This document shows, piece after piece, positions 51,918 through 63,652 of a stretch of DNA of 64,000 nucleotides. The number at the start of each line of letters is the position of its first letter. Position 1 is the stretch's first letter. The position numbers and the translations under genes are program-made. The notes under the pieces are model-generated. The model searched no databases. It was not told where the DNA came from and was given only the letters and a program-made list of their open reading frames with translations. Source of the stretch: Peltaster fructicola (taxonomy: Eukaryota; Ascomycota; Dothideomycetes); the NCBI GenBank assembly GCA_001592805.2, contig CP051139.1, positions 4,650,001 to 4,714,000 of the forward strand, in the 5' to 3' direction.

Positions 51918-54086
51918 TCATACAGGCGATCGACGTCTCTTCTTGTCGGGAATATCAACGTTCTCTTCATCAGCATCTCGCGCTCGTTTGTTAGGAGTGG
52001 CGACGGCTGCGGTGGATGCTGCAGTGGATGTGGCTGGCAAAGGGTCGTCCAGAGAGCCGCCCAAGCCTAGCTCAAAGTCGTCATCAACGGCATCAGCTGC
52101 CGTCGCAGAGCTGGTGGTGCCGTCATCAGGAGTGATCCCTGCTTTGGCTGGAATATCATTCTCATCTGCACGGGTATCATTGACTGTGCGCTGAGTCTCC
52201 TTCACAGTTTCAGCAGCCAAGCCTGTGATTGCTGTCTGCTTAGCAGTTGACGAGCTATTGATGTCTTCGAGATCATCGTGGGCTGGATGAGGAGTCATCG
52301 TTCGACTGCGAGAGGCTTGCTCAGTGTTAGCTGTGGAGATGAGAACAGGTTCTGCGTCTTCTTGGACATCGGCGTCATTTCCCTCGCTGTCATGGTCGTA
52401 AGCGTGCAGCTCACCGTCCGCATACTCGTGGTCCTGTTCTCCTGTTTGCTCCACATATGCCTCATCGTGCTCGTGGGTGTAGTAAGTATTGTCATGATCA
52501 ACAGCCTGGCTGTCTTCGACTTCGTCTTCATGAACCTCCTCCTCATCGTAAGCGGTCTCCTCGTCGTATTCCTGAAAAGCCTCGTCATAGGGGTGCTCTT
52601 CAGCATCTTCAGCTCCCTCGGCATAGTATGTCGCGTCTTCGTTAGCATTACCATTCAAGTCGTCATGTTGAATGTCGTTTGTATCATCATGGATTGCCTG
52701 TGTGATGAAGTCGCTTATGCCGTTTCCGATCGCCGCCGCCTGTTGATACAGTACAATACTAGTGTTGAATTTGACCTGCAGGCGGCAAGTAATCTCCAAT
52801 GGCGGGACCATGGGAGCCTCAATACCGTCGTTCTCGTGAAGCTGTACATAGACATCGAGAACGTCCTTGAGACTGGTCTGGAACGATGCAGGTGAGTCTT
52901 CGATCACAGCAATATGCAGCTTCTCGAATGTCAGTACAACTTCAACTCCCTCGCCTATTTTACCAGCTGCCTTGATCGTGAGAGATTGTCTGCAGGCTTT
53001 GATGAAGTCGGCCAAGCTTACTGAGACGAGATTGTCGTCCTTCAGGAGACTGTCAGGACATGCTGTTGATTTGAAGACGGGATATGATTTGTTATTGTAG
53101 TTGAGGATGACCTGCTGCAGACCAGTGTCTGTTGGTGTGCCAGGTGCATCTGGCTGTGCAAGAGAGGATAGCGCGGTCTTCAGTGGCTGTGGGCGGATTT
53201 CGGAGGTGGATGTCTTGAGAAGCGCTTCAAGTTCCGGATGTACTGCGGACTTCTCAGTAGCTGGTTTTGGTTGCTCAGTGTGATCCTCGTCGGCATGTAT
53301 TGCTACTGCCTGTATGTTGTCCTTCGCGTGATCCTCTGACTCATCGGACGGTGCGGTCTCGTCATGCTCTTGGCTCTCCTCATGTTCCACAAATCCAAGC
53401 AAGGGCTCAGCGTCTTCATCATTTTCGAGTTCATAAGATTCGCCAGCTTCGTGGTCATCGTCGTCCTCGGCTTGCTTGTCCTCCTCCTCATAGTGCTCCT
53501 GAACAGCATCAGTGCGGTTCGTGTCACCTTGCCCATCAACAGCAGCGTGATCAACATCTTCGTCGAGACCATCTTTTCTAGTGTCAATGTAGTCAGCGGT
53601 TGCCGTCTGCTCAGATACTGCAGTATTTGTGACTTCTTCCACAAGTGTCGAGTCGTCGGCATCGTCTGTGATGACGGGCTGCGCTGCAGTGTCTGCAACT
53701 GGTGGCGAAGCAGCTTCGATGATCGACTGTGTTGCTACAGGAGCCTGAACGCTGTCGCTGAGCGCCGATGGCTGCGCCGGCGCTGGCAGAACGATCTCCT
53801 CGTCGCTATAGTCGATGAGATCCTCATCTGCATATGTAACAAATGGCCGAGCGTTCGATGTATCGTCATCCTCATCAAGCATAAGATCGTCTGTGACTGC
53901 CGCTTGCTGATCACCATCATCATCGTCAAGCATATCTTCGTCAGCTTGAGCATTAGTAGAGGTTGCAGGGTAATCGTCAAGGTCGATATCGATGTCATCG
54001 TTCATCGCGCGGTGCTCTGGCGAAGACACGTCCATGGTGTCCTCGATGTGAGGTGGCTGAAGGAGGTAGGAAGAGGTCGCCGCCAT
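51918..54086 (-). CDS. Large acidic, probably nuclear protein of unknown function
   Basis: A single exon encodes 722 residues. The N-terminal third is strongly acidic with Asp runs (DIDIDLDDYP, DEDMLDDDDGDQQ) and a conserved-looking DEDLIDYSDEEIV. A central ordered block (about residues 325-485) includes QQVILNYNNKSYPVFKSTAC, SLADFIKACRQSLTI, GEGVEVVLTFEKLHIAVIED and PPLEITCRLQVKFNTSIVLY. A second acidic section rich in Tyr, His and Glu follows, and the end KRARDADEENVDIPDKKRRR resembles a nuclear-localisation signal. I recall similar acidic proteins in related moulds but cannot name a characterised family. Acid-rich sequence plus a basic tail suggests a chromatin- or histone-associated role; that is inference. 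It shares a 277-bp divergent promoter with delta-COP. Confidence 0.75.
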   Translation of the reverse strand: MAATSSYLLQPPHIEDTMDVSSPEHRAMNDDIDIDLDDYPATSTNAQADEDMLDDDDGDQQAAVTDDLMLDEDDDTSNARPFVTYADEDLIDYSDEEIVLPAPAQPSALSDSVQAPVATQSIIEAASPPVADTAAQPVITDDADDSTLVEEVTNTAVSEQTATADYIDTRKDGLDEDVDHAAVDGQGDTNRTDAVQEHYEEEDKQAEDDDDHEAGESYELENDEDAEPLLGFVEHEESQEHDETAPSDESEDHAKDNIQAVAIHADEDHTEQPKPATEKSAVHPELEALLKTSTSEIRPQPLKTALSSLAQPDAPGTPTDTGLQQVILNYNNKSYPVFKSTACPDSLLKDDNLVSVSLADFIKACRQSLTIKAAGKIGEGVEVVLTFEKLHIAVIEDSPASFQTSLKDVLDVYVQLHENDGIEAPMVPPLEITCRLQVKFNTSIVLYQQAAAIGNGISDFITQAIHDDTNDIQHDDLNGNANEDATYYAEGAEDAEEHPYDEAFQEYDEETAYDEEEVHEDEVEDSQAVDHDNTYYTHEHDEAYVEQTGEQDHEYADGELHAYDHDSEGNDADVQEDAEPVLISTANTEQASRSRTMTPHPAHDDLEDINSSSTAKQTAITGLAAETVKETQRTVNDTRADENDIPAKAGITPDDGTTSSATAADAVDDDFELGLGGSLDDPLPATSTAASTAAVATPNKRARDADEENVDIPDKKRRRSPV

Positions 54087-54363
54087 CTCTTGTTGTCCGA
54101 GTGAACACGGAAGGTGACCTCAGAAATGGATGAGGGAGCGACAGAGGGTGTGCGGCGCATGCGTCCTTGTCAAAGATGTGGTATGAGTACAAAGAGTATG
54201 CTTCGGATCGTGCCTAATTGAACGCGTGTGCACAGACCACGTGTCTCAACCTGCCAAGACCCTCAACTTGGCCTTTTGAGGGAAGTGTCTCGAGCTGTTG
54301 TTGACAGACCAGATCAATTGCTCCTGACACAACGTTCTGATACGGAGAAGGCCGACAGCGAAG
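54087..54363. promoter_or_regulatory. Divergent promoter region, acidic protein / delta-COP
   Basis: The 277 bases separate two divergent starts. No specific element identified. Confidence 0.4.
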
Positions 54364-55976
54364 ATGGTGCGCTTCGACAGCATTCCCAACAGCTCAATGG
54401 CTGACATTTCCAGGTCATCCTCAGTGCTGCGATCACAACCCGCTCAGGGAAGCCTATACTGGCTCGCCAGTTCAGACAGATGCAGAGGTCGCGAGTTGAA
54501 GCACTCCTAGCATCATTTCCAAAACTGGCAGACACAGCTTCACAGCATACGACAGTGGAGCAAGACAATGTACGGTTCGTCTACCAACCACTGGACGAAC
54601 TCTACATGGTCTTGATCACAAACCGACAATCCAACATTCTCCAGGATATCTCAACCCTCCACCTATTTGCGCAAGTTGTGGGAAGCATCTGTAAGAGCTT
54701 GGACGAGCGCGAAATCACAAGATGTGCCTACGAGCTGCTGTCAGCGTTCGATGAGGTTGTGACACTCGGTTACCGGGAGAACTTGACATTGAGCCAGATC
54801 AAGACATTCCTTGACATGGAGTCGCATGAAGAACGGATACAAGAGATCATCGCGCGCAACAAAGAGCTCGAAGCCACTGAGGAGCGTAAGAGGAAGGCCA
54901 AGCAACTCGAACTGCAGCGCAAGGAGATGTCTCGAGCCTCTCGTGCGTCTGGCATGGGATCAAACATGGGCCGACAACAATCATACCAGACCTATACACC
55001 TCCAGTCCCTACCACTCCAGCCACGGATAGCTACGACAGTTACGCTGCAGCCAAGAACCAGACATTCAGCAAACCACTTGCAACACGAGGAAAAGGCATG
55101 CAGCTTGGTAAGAAGAAGACTGGCTCCATGTTCGATTCTGTCCGAGATGATCTTGGAGCAGAAGCGGCAGACGCAGACGCTCCGTTAGCTGGTGTGCCAG
55201 TAGCGCCAGTCGCGCAGCCGGTAGCCGCCGCTCCAAGGGCCTCTCTTGGTGGCGCAGGCATCCAGGTGACACTTGCAGAGTCGATCACAGCACGCCTGTC
55301 TAGAGAAGGTGCTGTAGAAGCATTCGAGATCAAGGGTGATCTGCAGCTCCGTATCACAGACCCTTCACTCACCCAAGTCAAGCTCAACTTGAATGTTGGT
55401 GATACACGAGGAGCACAGCTCAATGCACATCCAAAGGTTGACAAGACAGCTTTCAAGAACAACAACGCTGTACAACTGACAGACACGTCCAAGGGTTTCC
55501 CAGCCAACAACAGCATTCAAGTTGTGAGATGGCGACTCAATGCCAAGCCTGACGAGGTCTCTGATCCTCCTATCAAGTTCACCGTCTGGACATCAGAGAC
55601 AAACACAAACACATATTCAGTCACTGTGGAGTATGAGCTGAGTGACACTTCCGACACGCTGAAAGATGTCGTGGTCATCATACCGTACAGCACTTCCGAG
55701 CCATCAATCTCTTCATTCGATGCCGTATATGAGGTATCTGGAGACAGTATCGACTGGACTATTGGTGACATCGACTCGGGCAACTCATCAGGCAGTTTCG
55801 AGTTCGAGGCACAAGCAGGAAGTGATGAGGAGTTCTTCCCGATGAGCGTCAGGTTTGCAAAGTCGAAGCCATGGGTTGACATCGACGTGGCCAATGTAGA
55901 AACCATTGGCGAAGGTGCTGAAGTGGGCTTCGCACGTGATGTTAGATGCGTGGCTGACAGCTACCAAGTTGTGTAG
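54364..55976 (+). CDS. RET2: Coatomer subunit delta
   Basis: Delta-COP is part of the F-subcomplex of the COPI coat that carries proteins from Golgi to ER. The N-terminal longin-like domain reads VILSAAITTRSGKPILARQF, then FVYQPLDELYMVLITNRQSN and ILQDISTLHLFAQV. A charged helix and linker lead to the C-terminal mu-homology domain (GGAGIQVTLAESITARLSRE, VEAFEIKGDLQLRITDP, VVRWRLNAKPDEVSDPP). The first coding exon seems to be just ATG (54364-54366): a 47-nt intron with a GCTGAC branch site follows, and exon 2 (54414-55976) starts exactly at the conserved V-[IV]-L-[SA]-A-[AS]. Total length is 521 residues, normal for the family. No other upstream ATG joins the frame. Confidence 0.94.
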
Positions 55977-56288
55977 GTAAAAGAGTACTAGACATTGACG
56001 ATTTGAAGACAAGGGTGTAGTCCTGTCGTGTATCGTGCATCGTTCCCAACAATGTAGGCTGAGACACCCCAGCATACAGTGCACTAGTAGACATGCTGGA
56101 TAGATCATGTCATATCGACATGAATGCTCCAGGCTGGTTTGCTGGAGTCTTGTTGTGTAGCCAGACGACTGACGCCAGGAGCTTTGAACTTCCTCGGCTG
56201 TTGCTCGTAGCCAGCGGCAACACTATTGCCATTTGCAGATGCATGACCACGGCCTGCCGTGCTGAACACAAGCGTCATACCCAGAGCT
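55977..56288. other. Intergenic between tandem genes
   Basis: About 310 bases; delta-COP 3' flank and promoter of the carboxyltransferase gene. Nothing further seen. Confidence 0.5.
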
Positions 56289-58046
56289 ATGTCTGGCAAA
56301 GATGATCATGCAGGCAAAGGTGCTGACAAGGACGCATCTGGCACAGCAAACGCTCGACTCGTACAGATCACTGAGCAGGTTGCTGCACCCAATACTCGAC
56401 GGCGAAGGCAACGCGCTAAGCAGGATGAACTGCCAGCCGACTACAGCGATATCCTTGGCCATATCAAGACACTGAAGACGCTGGCTACCACGCCTCCTAA
56501 GACCACTACCGGATATCAGCGACAGATCAAAGCTGGAAAGCTCTGGGTACGAGATCGTGTCAATCAGCTGCTAGACCCAGACACATTCGTCGAGATTGGC
56601 AGCATCAGCGGCACTGTGGAGTGGAAGCAGCTAAGCAACACGAAAGAAGAGCCGGTCTCTTTCGTTCCCAGTAACAATGTTCAGGGTTTCGGCAGGCTAC
56701 ATGGACGAGAGATCATCTTCACAGCTGACGACTTCTCGATACGTGCGGGCCATGCAGATGGTGCGCTCCACGAGAAGACGTACTACATGGAGAAGCTTGC
56801 GGTCACGATGAAGCTGCCGATGATCAAGCTTGTAGACGGCTCCTCGGGCGGCGGCTCTGTTACTACGATCAAGACGATGGCTTACTCGTATGTGCCTCCC
56901 CTCCGCGGCATGGACTACGTCGTCAAACAGCTTAACATGGGCATTCCTAATCTCGGTGCTGTGCTTGGTCCTGCAATCGGTCTTGGCGCTGCTCGGGTGG
57001 TATCGTGCCATTTTTCAGTCATGGCTGGCAATGTTGGATCTCTGTTCAACGCAGGTCCCAAGGTCGTTGCCGGAGCGACATTCGAAGAAGGCCTGAGTCT
57101 GGAAGAGCTCGGCGGGCCCGAAACCCATTGCACAAACGGAACCATCGACAACCTCGCCATGAGTGAAGGCCATGCTTTCGAACAGATCCGGACCGTCCTG
57201 GGATATCTGCCAAATTGTGGCACACAGATTCCGCCTGTCGTAGAGGCTGAGGATAGATCTGATCGAAGTTGTCCTGAGCTGCGAACAGCAATACCACGCA
57301 GGCGAGAACGCATGTACGACGTTCGACGGATCCTCCATTCTGTCGTTGACCAGCGTACCTTCTTCGAAATTGGGCCTCTCTGGGGCCGTACGGTCGTCGT
57401 CGGTCTTGCACGACTCGGTGGACGGCCAGTAGGCATTGTCGCGAACAATGCTGAAGTCAATGGTGGAGCTCTAGATACACAAGGGTCGCAGAAACTTCAA
57501 AGGCACTTGAAGTTCTGTGACGTCTTCAATCTTCCGGTCGTCCAGTTTGTGGATGTCCCAGGCTATGCTGTCGGTACAGTTGCTGAAAGACAAGCCACTA
57601 TGCGATGGGGAGTCGAGCTTACCAAGGCATACTACACCACCACTATTGCCATCTTCACGATCATCATCAGGAAGTCGTATGGTGTTGCGGGCGGCATGAT
57701 GTGTGATGCCCGGGATCCGCACATGCGAGTTGGCTGGCCTTCGGGCGAATGGGGCTCGTTGCCTCTCGATGGTGGCATTGACGTTGGACATTCAGCAGAG
57801 TTGCGTAAGATCGAGAAGGAGCAGGGCGTGGAGGCCAGGAAGGCGAGATATAAAGAGCTGGAAGAGGAGTACCAACGATTGATGAACCCTGTGAGGACTG
57901 CAAACAACTTTGGCATCGAAGAGATTATCGATCCTGCAGACACGAGACGATTGGTGGTCAAGTGGTGTCAGCATACTTATGAGAGCGACCTTCCAGAGCG
58001 AGTGATGCGTAGGATGACTGATCAGCTGCAACCTAGCTTTGCGTGA
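56289..58046 (+). CDS. Acyl-CoA carboxylase carboxyltransferase (propionyl-CoA/methylcrotonyl-CoA carboxylase beta-like)
   Basis: The ATG at 56289 gives 585 residues in one exon. Both crotonase-fold halves of a carboxyltransferase are present. The N half has RVNQLLDPDTFVEIGSISGT, FSIRAGHADGALHEKTYYME and LVDGSSGGGSVTT (glycine-rich oxyanion loop). The C half has FFEIGPLWGRTVVVGLARLG, VGIVANNAEVNGGALDTQGS, NLPVVQFVDVPGYAVGTVAE and RKSYGVAGGMMC. Such beta subunits move carboxyl from carboxybiotin to an acyl-CoA. It resembles propionyl-CoA carboxylase beta chains most, but the VDVPGYAVG loop differs from the usual DVPGFLPGT, so the substrate is uncertain. No clear mitochondrial presequence is seen in the polar N-terminus (MSGKDDHAGKGADKDASG), and no biotin-carrying partner is in the window. 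Confidence 0.85.
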   Translation: MSGKDDHAGKGADKDASGTANARLVQITEQVAAPNTRRRRQRAKQDELPADYSDILGHIKTLKTLATTPPKTTTGYQRQIKAGKLWVRDRVNQLLDPDTFVEIGSISGTVEWKQLSNTKEEPVSFVPSNNVQGFGRLHGREIIFTADDFSIRAGHADGALHEKTYYMEKLAVTMKLPMIKLVDGSSGGGSVTTIKTMAYSYVPPLRGMDYVVKQLNMGIPNLGAVLGPAIGLGAARVVSCHFSVMAGNVGSLFNAGPKVVAGATFEEGLSLEELGGPETHCTNGTIDNLAMSEGHAFEQIRTVLGYLPNCGTQIPPVVEAEDRSDRSCPELRTAIPRRRERMYDVRRILHSVVDQRTFFEIGPLWGRTVVVGLARLGGRPVGIVANNAEVNGGALDTQGSQKLQRHLKFCDVFNLPVVQFVDVPGYAVGTVAERQATMRWGVELTKAYYTTTIAIFTIIIRKSYGVAGGMMCDARDPHMRVGWPSGEWGSLPLDGGIDVGHSAELRKIEKEQGVEARKARYKELEEEYQRLMNPVRTANNFGIEEIIDPADTRRLVVKWCQHTYESDLPERVMRRMTDQLQPSFA

Positions 58047-58293
58047 TCACAAGATCTTCATTACAAACAGTGTTGTTGTAGAAGAAGCCAGCACCAGCCA
58101 AGCGTGTGCCTTCCGAAAGTGGTTAGTTCACCGTGTCATCGTTCTCAATGATCAACGATCTCATCTTCTCGAAGCGCCATTCTTCTCACCAAACACCGCC
58201 ACAGCTAATAAAACCACTCTTCCACATCACGATACTGCGCGGCGTCGCATCGACATAACCCTAATCCTCGTCCCCATCTCTTTCAGCACAGGC

Positions 58294-59931
58294 ATGTTCA
58301 AGACAATTGCTCCGCGCGCGCAAACAGCGCTTCAACGACACAGCTCAACAGCTATTAGCCGCACAGTAGCACCTTCATATTCTCTTCTCCAGCAGCGGAT
58401 ATGGCAGCGAAAAGGCTACGCAACGGAAGCAAAGGAGCATGACCTCGTCATCATCGGCGGAGGAGTTGCAGGATACGTGGCTGCCATCAAGGCCGGACAA
58501 GAAGGGTTGAGTGTGAGTATAACGTTGAAGAGTTGAGCTATGGTTATGCTGATATTTGCAGGTCGCATGCATAGAGAAGCGTGGCTCCTTGGGCGGAACA
58601 TGTCTCAATGTCGGCTGCATTCCGTCCAAGTCGCTGCTGAACAACTCTCAAATCTACCATCAGACCCTCCATGACACCAAGAATCGTGGTATCGAGGTCG
58701 GTGACGTAAAGCTCAACCTCAAGCAGATGATGAAGGCGAAGGAGACATCAGTATCTGGATTGACGAAGGGTATTGAGTTCCTGTTCAAGAAGAACAACGT
58801 CGACTACATTAAGGGCACTGGTAGCTTTGTTGACCCACACACTGTTGCAGTCAACCTTGTCGATGGAGGCGAGACACAACTCAAGGGCAAGAACATCATT
58901 GTCGCGACTGGTTCAGAATCAACACCATTCCCTGGTCTCACAATTGATGAGAAGCGCGTTGTTACATCCACTGGCGCAATCGCACTTGAATCGGTGCCAA
59001 AGAAGATGGTTGTCATTGGTGGTGGTATCATCGGGCTCGAGATGGGCTCGGTATGGAGTAGACTTGGCTCAGAAGTCACTGTTGTTGAGTTTCTGGGTCA
59101 GATTGGTGGCCCAGGTATGGATCAGGATATCTCGAAGAACATCCAGAAGACTCTTGCCAAGCAGGGTATGAAGTTCAAGCTCAACACCAAGGTCGTAAAA
59201 GGAGACGATGCAGGAGACCTCGTCAAGCTGGAGGTTGAGGCTGCCAAGGGTGGCAAGCAAGAGACAGTGAGTGGCTTGTGAAGAAACGACGATTCGTTAC
59301 TAACACTTTACAGCTCGAGGCCGATGTTGTCCTCGTCGCTATCGGTCGTCGACCATACACCGAAGGATTGAAATTCGAGAACGCCGGACTCGAGGTGGAC
59401 AACAAGGGACGTCTCGTCATCGATCAGGAGTACCGAACCAGCCACCAACACATCCGCGTCATCGGAGACTGCACTTTCGGACCTATGCTTGCACACAAGG
59501 CAGAGGAGGAGGCTGTCGCTGCGATCGAGTACATCACGAAGGGATACGGTCACGTCAACTACAACGCCATTCCCTCAGTCATGTACTCGCACCCTGAGGT
59601 TGCATGGGTCGGCCAGAACGAGCAGGATCTCAAGAAGGATGGGGTCAAGTACAAGGTCGGCACATTCCCGTTCAGTGCAAACAGCAGAGCGAAGACCAAC
59701 CTCGATACTGATGGTATGGTCAAGTTCTTGTCAGACGCAGAGACTGACCGCATCCTTGGTGTGCACATTGTTGGTCCAAATGCTGGTGAGATGATCGCTG
59801 AGGCTACTCTGGCTCTTGAGTACGGTGCGTCCACCGAGGACATTGGAAGGACGTCACACGCACACCCAACGCTCAGCGAGGCTTTCAAGGAGGCTGCCAT
59901 GGCTACGTATGGCAAGGCGATCCACTACTGA
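58294..59931 (+). CDS. LPD1: Dihydrolipoamide dehydrogenase, mitochondrial (E3)
   Basis: Three exons (58294-58512, 58562-59266, 59314-59931) encode 513 residues. The N-terminus [20 protein letters not shown], rich in Arg/Ser/Ala, is a mitochondrial presequence. The FAD-binding motif is [20 protein letters not shown]. The redox-active disulfide lies in [19 protein letters not shown]. The NAD-binding motif is [20 protein letters not shown], and the dimer-interface His-Glu pair is near [11 protein letters not shown]3 reoxidises dihydrolipoamide in pyruvate dehydrogenase, 2-oxoglutarate dehydrogenase, branched-chain dehydrogenase and the glycine cleavage system. Introns sit within GLS|VACIEK and KQET|LEADVV. 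All key residues are present and the length is normal. Confidence 0.97.
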
Positions 59932-60326
59932 TCGCTTCATGGCCGGCGTAGAGGTGTATTGAGTGATTGGTTGTTTGAGCGTGGGCACATGGTTGCATTG
60001 TACATAGCGTGGCTGTACACAAGTTGTGATCCTGCGGGTGCTCAATGATGATGCTGCTTCGTAGATCAATTCATCTATTAGCGATAACCTAGAGATTCCG
60101 AACAGTTCTCTCCTCGCATGTTATCGGCCACCAACGATAAGTCTAAGAAGCAATGGTGCTGCTGATAGGTACATGTAGGGTTGAAGTCCGCGGAGTACAG
60201 CAGTGAATGAGTGCAGCAGTGACGTGGTCAGCAGACAACTCTCTAATCTGCTCTACATGCCTCAGCTAACAACAAAACACGCGCGAAGCTGCTGCTTCAA
60301 CATGAGACGACGTCGGCGATGAATTG
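59932..60326. other. Intergenic between tandem genes
   Basis: About 395 bases; LPD1 3' flank and promoter of the transporter gene. No feature recognised. Confidence 0.5.
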
Positions 60327-63300
60327 ATGGCTTCATCAGATCCAAGTCAATCTAGGTCACGCCTATTAAGACCGTCAACATTCATCGTGCCATCGACTGG
60401 CGAGCGAGTCAAGCGCGTCTTTAGCTTGCGAGATGCGAGCAGGAGAGCGCGTAGGATCAGCGGCGACGAAGGCACCCCGTTGCTCAATGGACGACGAGTC
60501 CGCAAACCGGTGACGACAGCGCAAGATGTTTACCAGTCGTTCCAGCAGTATGCCGCGCAAGGCTGGCAATTCGCCTGCTCAAGCACAGGACAGTCCATCT
60601 TCAAATGCTCACTGGCTTACCTGCTTGGGAGCATGGCCACATTCATTCCAGCTATTGCCAATGCCATAGGCGAGGGCAACAGCAAGCACCTTGTTGCAAC
60701 GGTGACAATATGGTTCCATCCGGCGAGGACGATTGGAAGTATGCAAGAAGTTCTTATCCTCGCGGTCATCGGGTTGAGTTATGCTGCAGTGGTCTCTCTT
60801 ACGAGCATGGGCGTGTCAGTGGCTTTCGCGCGCCACGGCCTCCTGCAACTGGGGCATATGGTCATCCTCGTGGTCTTCTGTGGTGGTGGCTTAGGTGCGA
60901 TCGCCTGGGTCAAACAGCACTTCGATCAGCCGCTGGTCAACATCGCCTGCGCTATGGCTGCACTTGGCTTCATCACAACGCTCGTCAAAGAAGGCTCAGT
61001 CCAGGAGGGTGCCTTCTCGACACAAGGCATGAGCCAGATCCTGGTCATGATTCTGCTTGGAATACTTGTGACTAGCATTGTCAATTCTGTCGTCTTGCCG
61101 ATGACAGCTCGCGCAAGAATACACAAGGACATCGCAACCAGCACAGATCTACAAGGCGAGAACCTTATCAACATCACACGAGCTTTCCTGTCCGGCGAGG
61201 AGACTGTCTTGAGTGATGGACAGCAGATCTTCAAGGACAACGCCGAATGCCTGGGCCGCATGAACAAGAACCTTGCAGAAGCACAGAAGGAGTACTTCTT
61301 TCTCGGGTACGAGAGGCAGTTCATCATTGAGGCAAGACTCGTGAAATGCTTATCGAGATTATCTCAGGATCTCGGAGGCTTGCGCAGTGCTGCATCGACA
61401 CAATTCAGTATTCTTGGAGGCCGTTTTGGTGGCGATATCAATCTGTCACTCTCCCGCGCTGCGTCAGTCCATAATTCGCCTAGAACGGTCAAACCTGTGT
61501 CAACTACGAGCATGTCGTCACTGTCGAAAGGTTCAATGCTCGATGCTATTGCCGAGTCTGACGAGCTGGATACCGCCTCTCGAAGTACACGTCCAGCCTG
61601 GCCAGCATATGATTCGCCAACTCAGAGCACGCTGCCATCAGACTCTCCTCAAGTAAGCCAGAGAATAGCTGCGAGCATTGCCGACCGCGAGACAGCTTCA
61701 CCTGCAGATATGTTTGTGGCTTTCATAGCACAGCTTGGTCCTCCTGCTAAATCTTTGGCATACACACTAAAGCAGATCCTCGATGTTGCACCCTTCGACA
61801 ACAGTGGCTCGGTGCACATCAACAAATACTTCCATCCTAGCCTCAGCCGCGCCATTGAAATGTACAAGCAAGCTCGAAGAGAGGCTCTCGAATCGCTATA
61901 TCATAGCAGAGCACTGACTTCACAGAGATCGTCTGATATTGTTGCTGACCTCGAAGAAGTCGCTGCTAGTTGTGGTCATTTCAGCTTCTCACTTCTCGAC
62001 TTTGCCGAAGACTGCCTGGCTTATCTTGAGACACTGGAGGATCTGAAGACTGAGCTTGAGAAGGCTTCGAGGAAACGTTCTTGGACATGGCTTATGTTTT
62101 GGCGGCGTGATGCTGATCGTGAGCAGCTGGAGGAATCCTTGCATGCCTTCCACGAGCATGATGATAACGGCACTCTTCAGACCGCCATTCCGGCTTCGCT
62201 TCGCAAGGCTGACAAGTTCGTTGACATCAAACGCTACGAAAGTGAGCAGCCATGGACTTACAGGCTGTACCGAGCACTACGGCTTTTCAGACGGGACGAT
62301 GTGCACTTCTCTATCAAAGTCGGAGTGGGAGGTGCCTTGTTTGCGCTGGCTGCCTTCCTTCCGGACACTCGACCCACATTCAACCAGTTTCGTGGTGAAT
62401 GGGGTCTGGTTTCGTACATGGTGGTCTGTTCCATGACGTTAGGTGCATCGAATACAACTGGCCTGCAGCGTATCATGGGAACATCCATCGGAGCAATCCT
62501 ATCAATATTCACCTGGTTCGTTTCGAACAGGAATGGTCAAGCGAATCCGTATATTCTGGCTGTCCTTGGATGGCTTGTGTCTGCAGGATGCTTTTATCTC
62601 ATACTTGCCTCTAGCAAAGGTGCTATGGGACGATTCGCTCTCCTAACGTACAACCTGGGAGCACTCTACGCATATTCGGTGTCCGTCAGGGATACCGACA
62701 ATTCAGACGATGAAGGAGGTGTCGATCCAGCTATCTGGTCAATCGTCTTTCACCGTGTTGTGTCAGTCATTGCTGGTACAATATGGGCGATTGTGATAAC
62801 CAGATTTATATGGCCAATCTCTGCCAGAAAGAAGTTCCAAGACGGCATGTGCGTGCTCTGGATACGCATGAGTCTCATCTGGAAGAGAGATCCACTCGCC
62901 ATGTTCCTTGTTGGTGTTCCAAAGAGCTCGTACATGGACATACGAGAAGAAGCAGAACTGCAAGGCTTCTTGACATACCTCGACTCCCTGCGGAAGGCCG
63001 CATTGTCTGAGTTCGAGCTACGAGGGCCCTTTCCCAACGAGATCTACGGACGAGTTGTCGAGAGTACCAGGCGTATGCTTGAATCATTCCATGCTATGAA
63101 CGTTGTTATGCGAAAGCAGCAGCAATGCACAGATGGTGAAGCAGCCGTACTCAGGTATGTGATATTGTCAACAGTGGCAGATACCAGCTAATTGTGGACA
63201 GACACACACGAGACGAAAGATTCGCCCTTTCAGCACGCATCAGTCATCTGTTCTCAGTCCTGGCTAGTAGTCTCAAGCTCGAGTATCCTTTGAACGATGT

Positions 63301-63556
63301 ACTGCCGAACATAGAGGACCGACGCAACCGACTTTTAACGAAGCTCTTCGAGTTTAGGAGGACTCACGACATCGCCACAGAGACAGATTATGAGTTGTTC
63401 TATGCATATTGTATGTTGTGTTGGAGTTGACTGAGCACTGCTAATGTCTTTGTAGTACTTGTTACGGGACAGCTTGCGCAGAACATTGAGGCGGTTATTC
63501 GTGAGCTCGAGAACCTTTTTGGCACGTTGGATGAAGAGAATCTCAAGTTACGTTGA
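60327..63556 (+). CDS. ArAE/BRE4-like integral membrane transporter
   Basis: Three exons (60327-63154, 63202-63410, 63456-63556) give 1,045 residues. A basic cytosolic N-terminus is followed by a six-helix block (CSLAYLLGSMATFIPAIANA, VLILAVIGLSYAAVVSLTSM, HMVILVVFCGGGLGAIAWV, ILVMILLGILVTSIVNSVVL). A long loop of ~400 residues with Ser-rich and helical parts separates it from a second membrane block (VHFSIKVGVGGALFALAAFL, LVSYMVVCSMTLGASNTTGL, YILAVLGWLVSAGCFYLIL, HRVVSVIAGTIWAIVITRFI). This two-block layout matches the putative ER transporter/DUF2421 family that includes yeast Bre4 (altered brefeldin A sensitivity) and is related to aromatic-acid exporters and fusaric-acid resistance proteins. 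The substrate is unknown. The last exons encode a helical cytosolic tail (TGQLAQNIEAVIRELENLFG). The upstream TTG in frame was ignored in favour of the ATG. Confidence 0.88.
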
Positions 63557-63652
63557 AGCGGCCTTCTCGTCGTACGGGTGGTCTCCTGAAGCGCGACGCT
63601 ACAAGTCTTTATAGCATCGTGACATGTTGGCCTCCTCCAACACATCAACACT

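Noticed and set aside
52278-54104. Plus-strand frames of 205 and 246 residues, hydrophobic
   Set aside because: Shadows of the acidic protein's GAT/GAA codons read backwards; the apparent membrane helices are artefacts.
56289-58046. Idea that the carboxyltransferase and LPD1 form a metabolic gene cluster
   Set aside because: Neighbours are ordinary housekeeping genes of different pathways; no biotin carboxylase partner is in the window.
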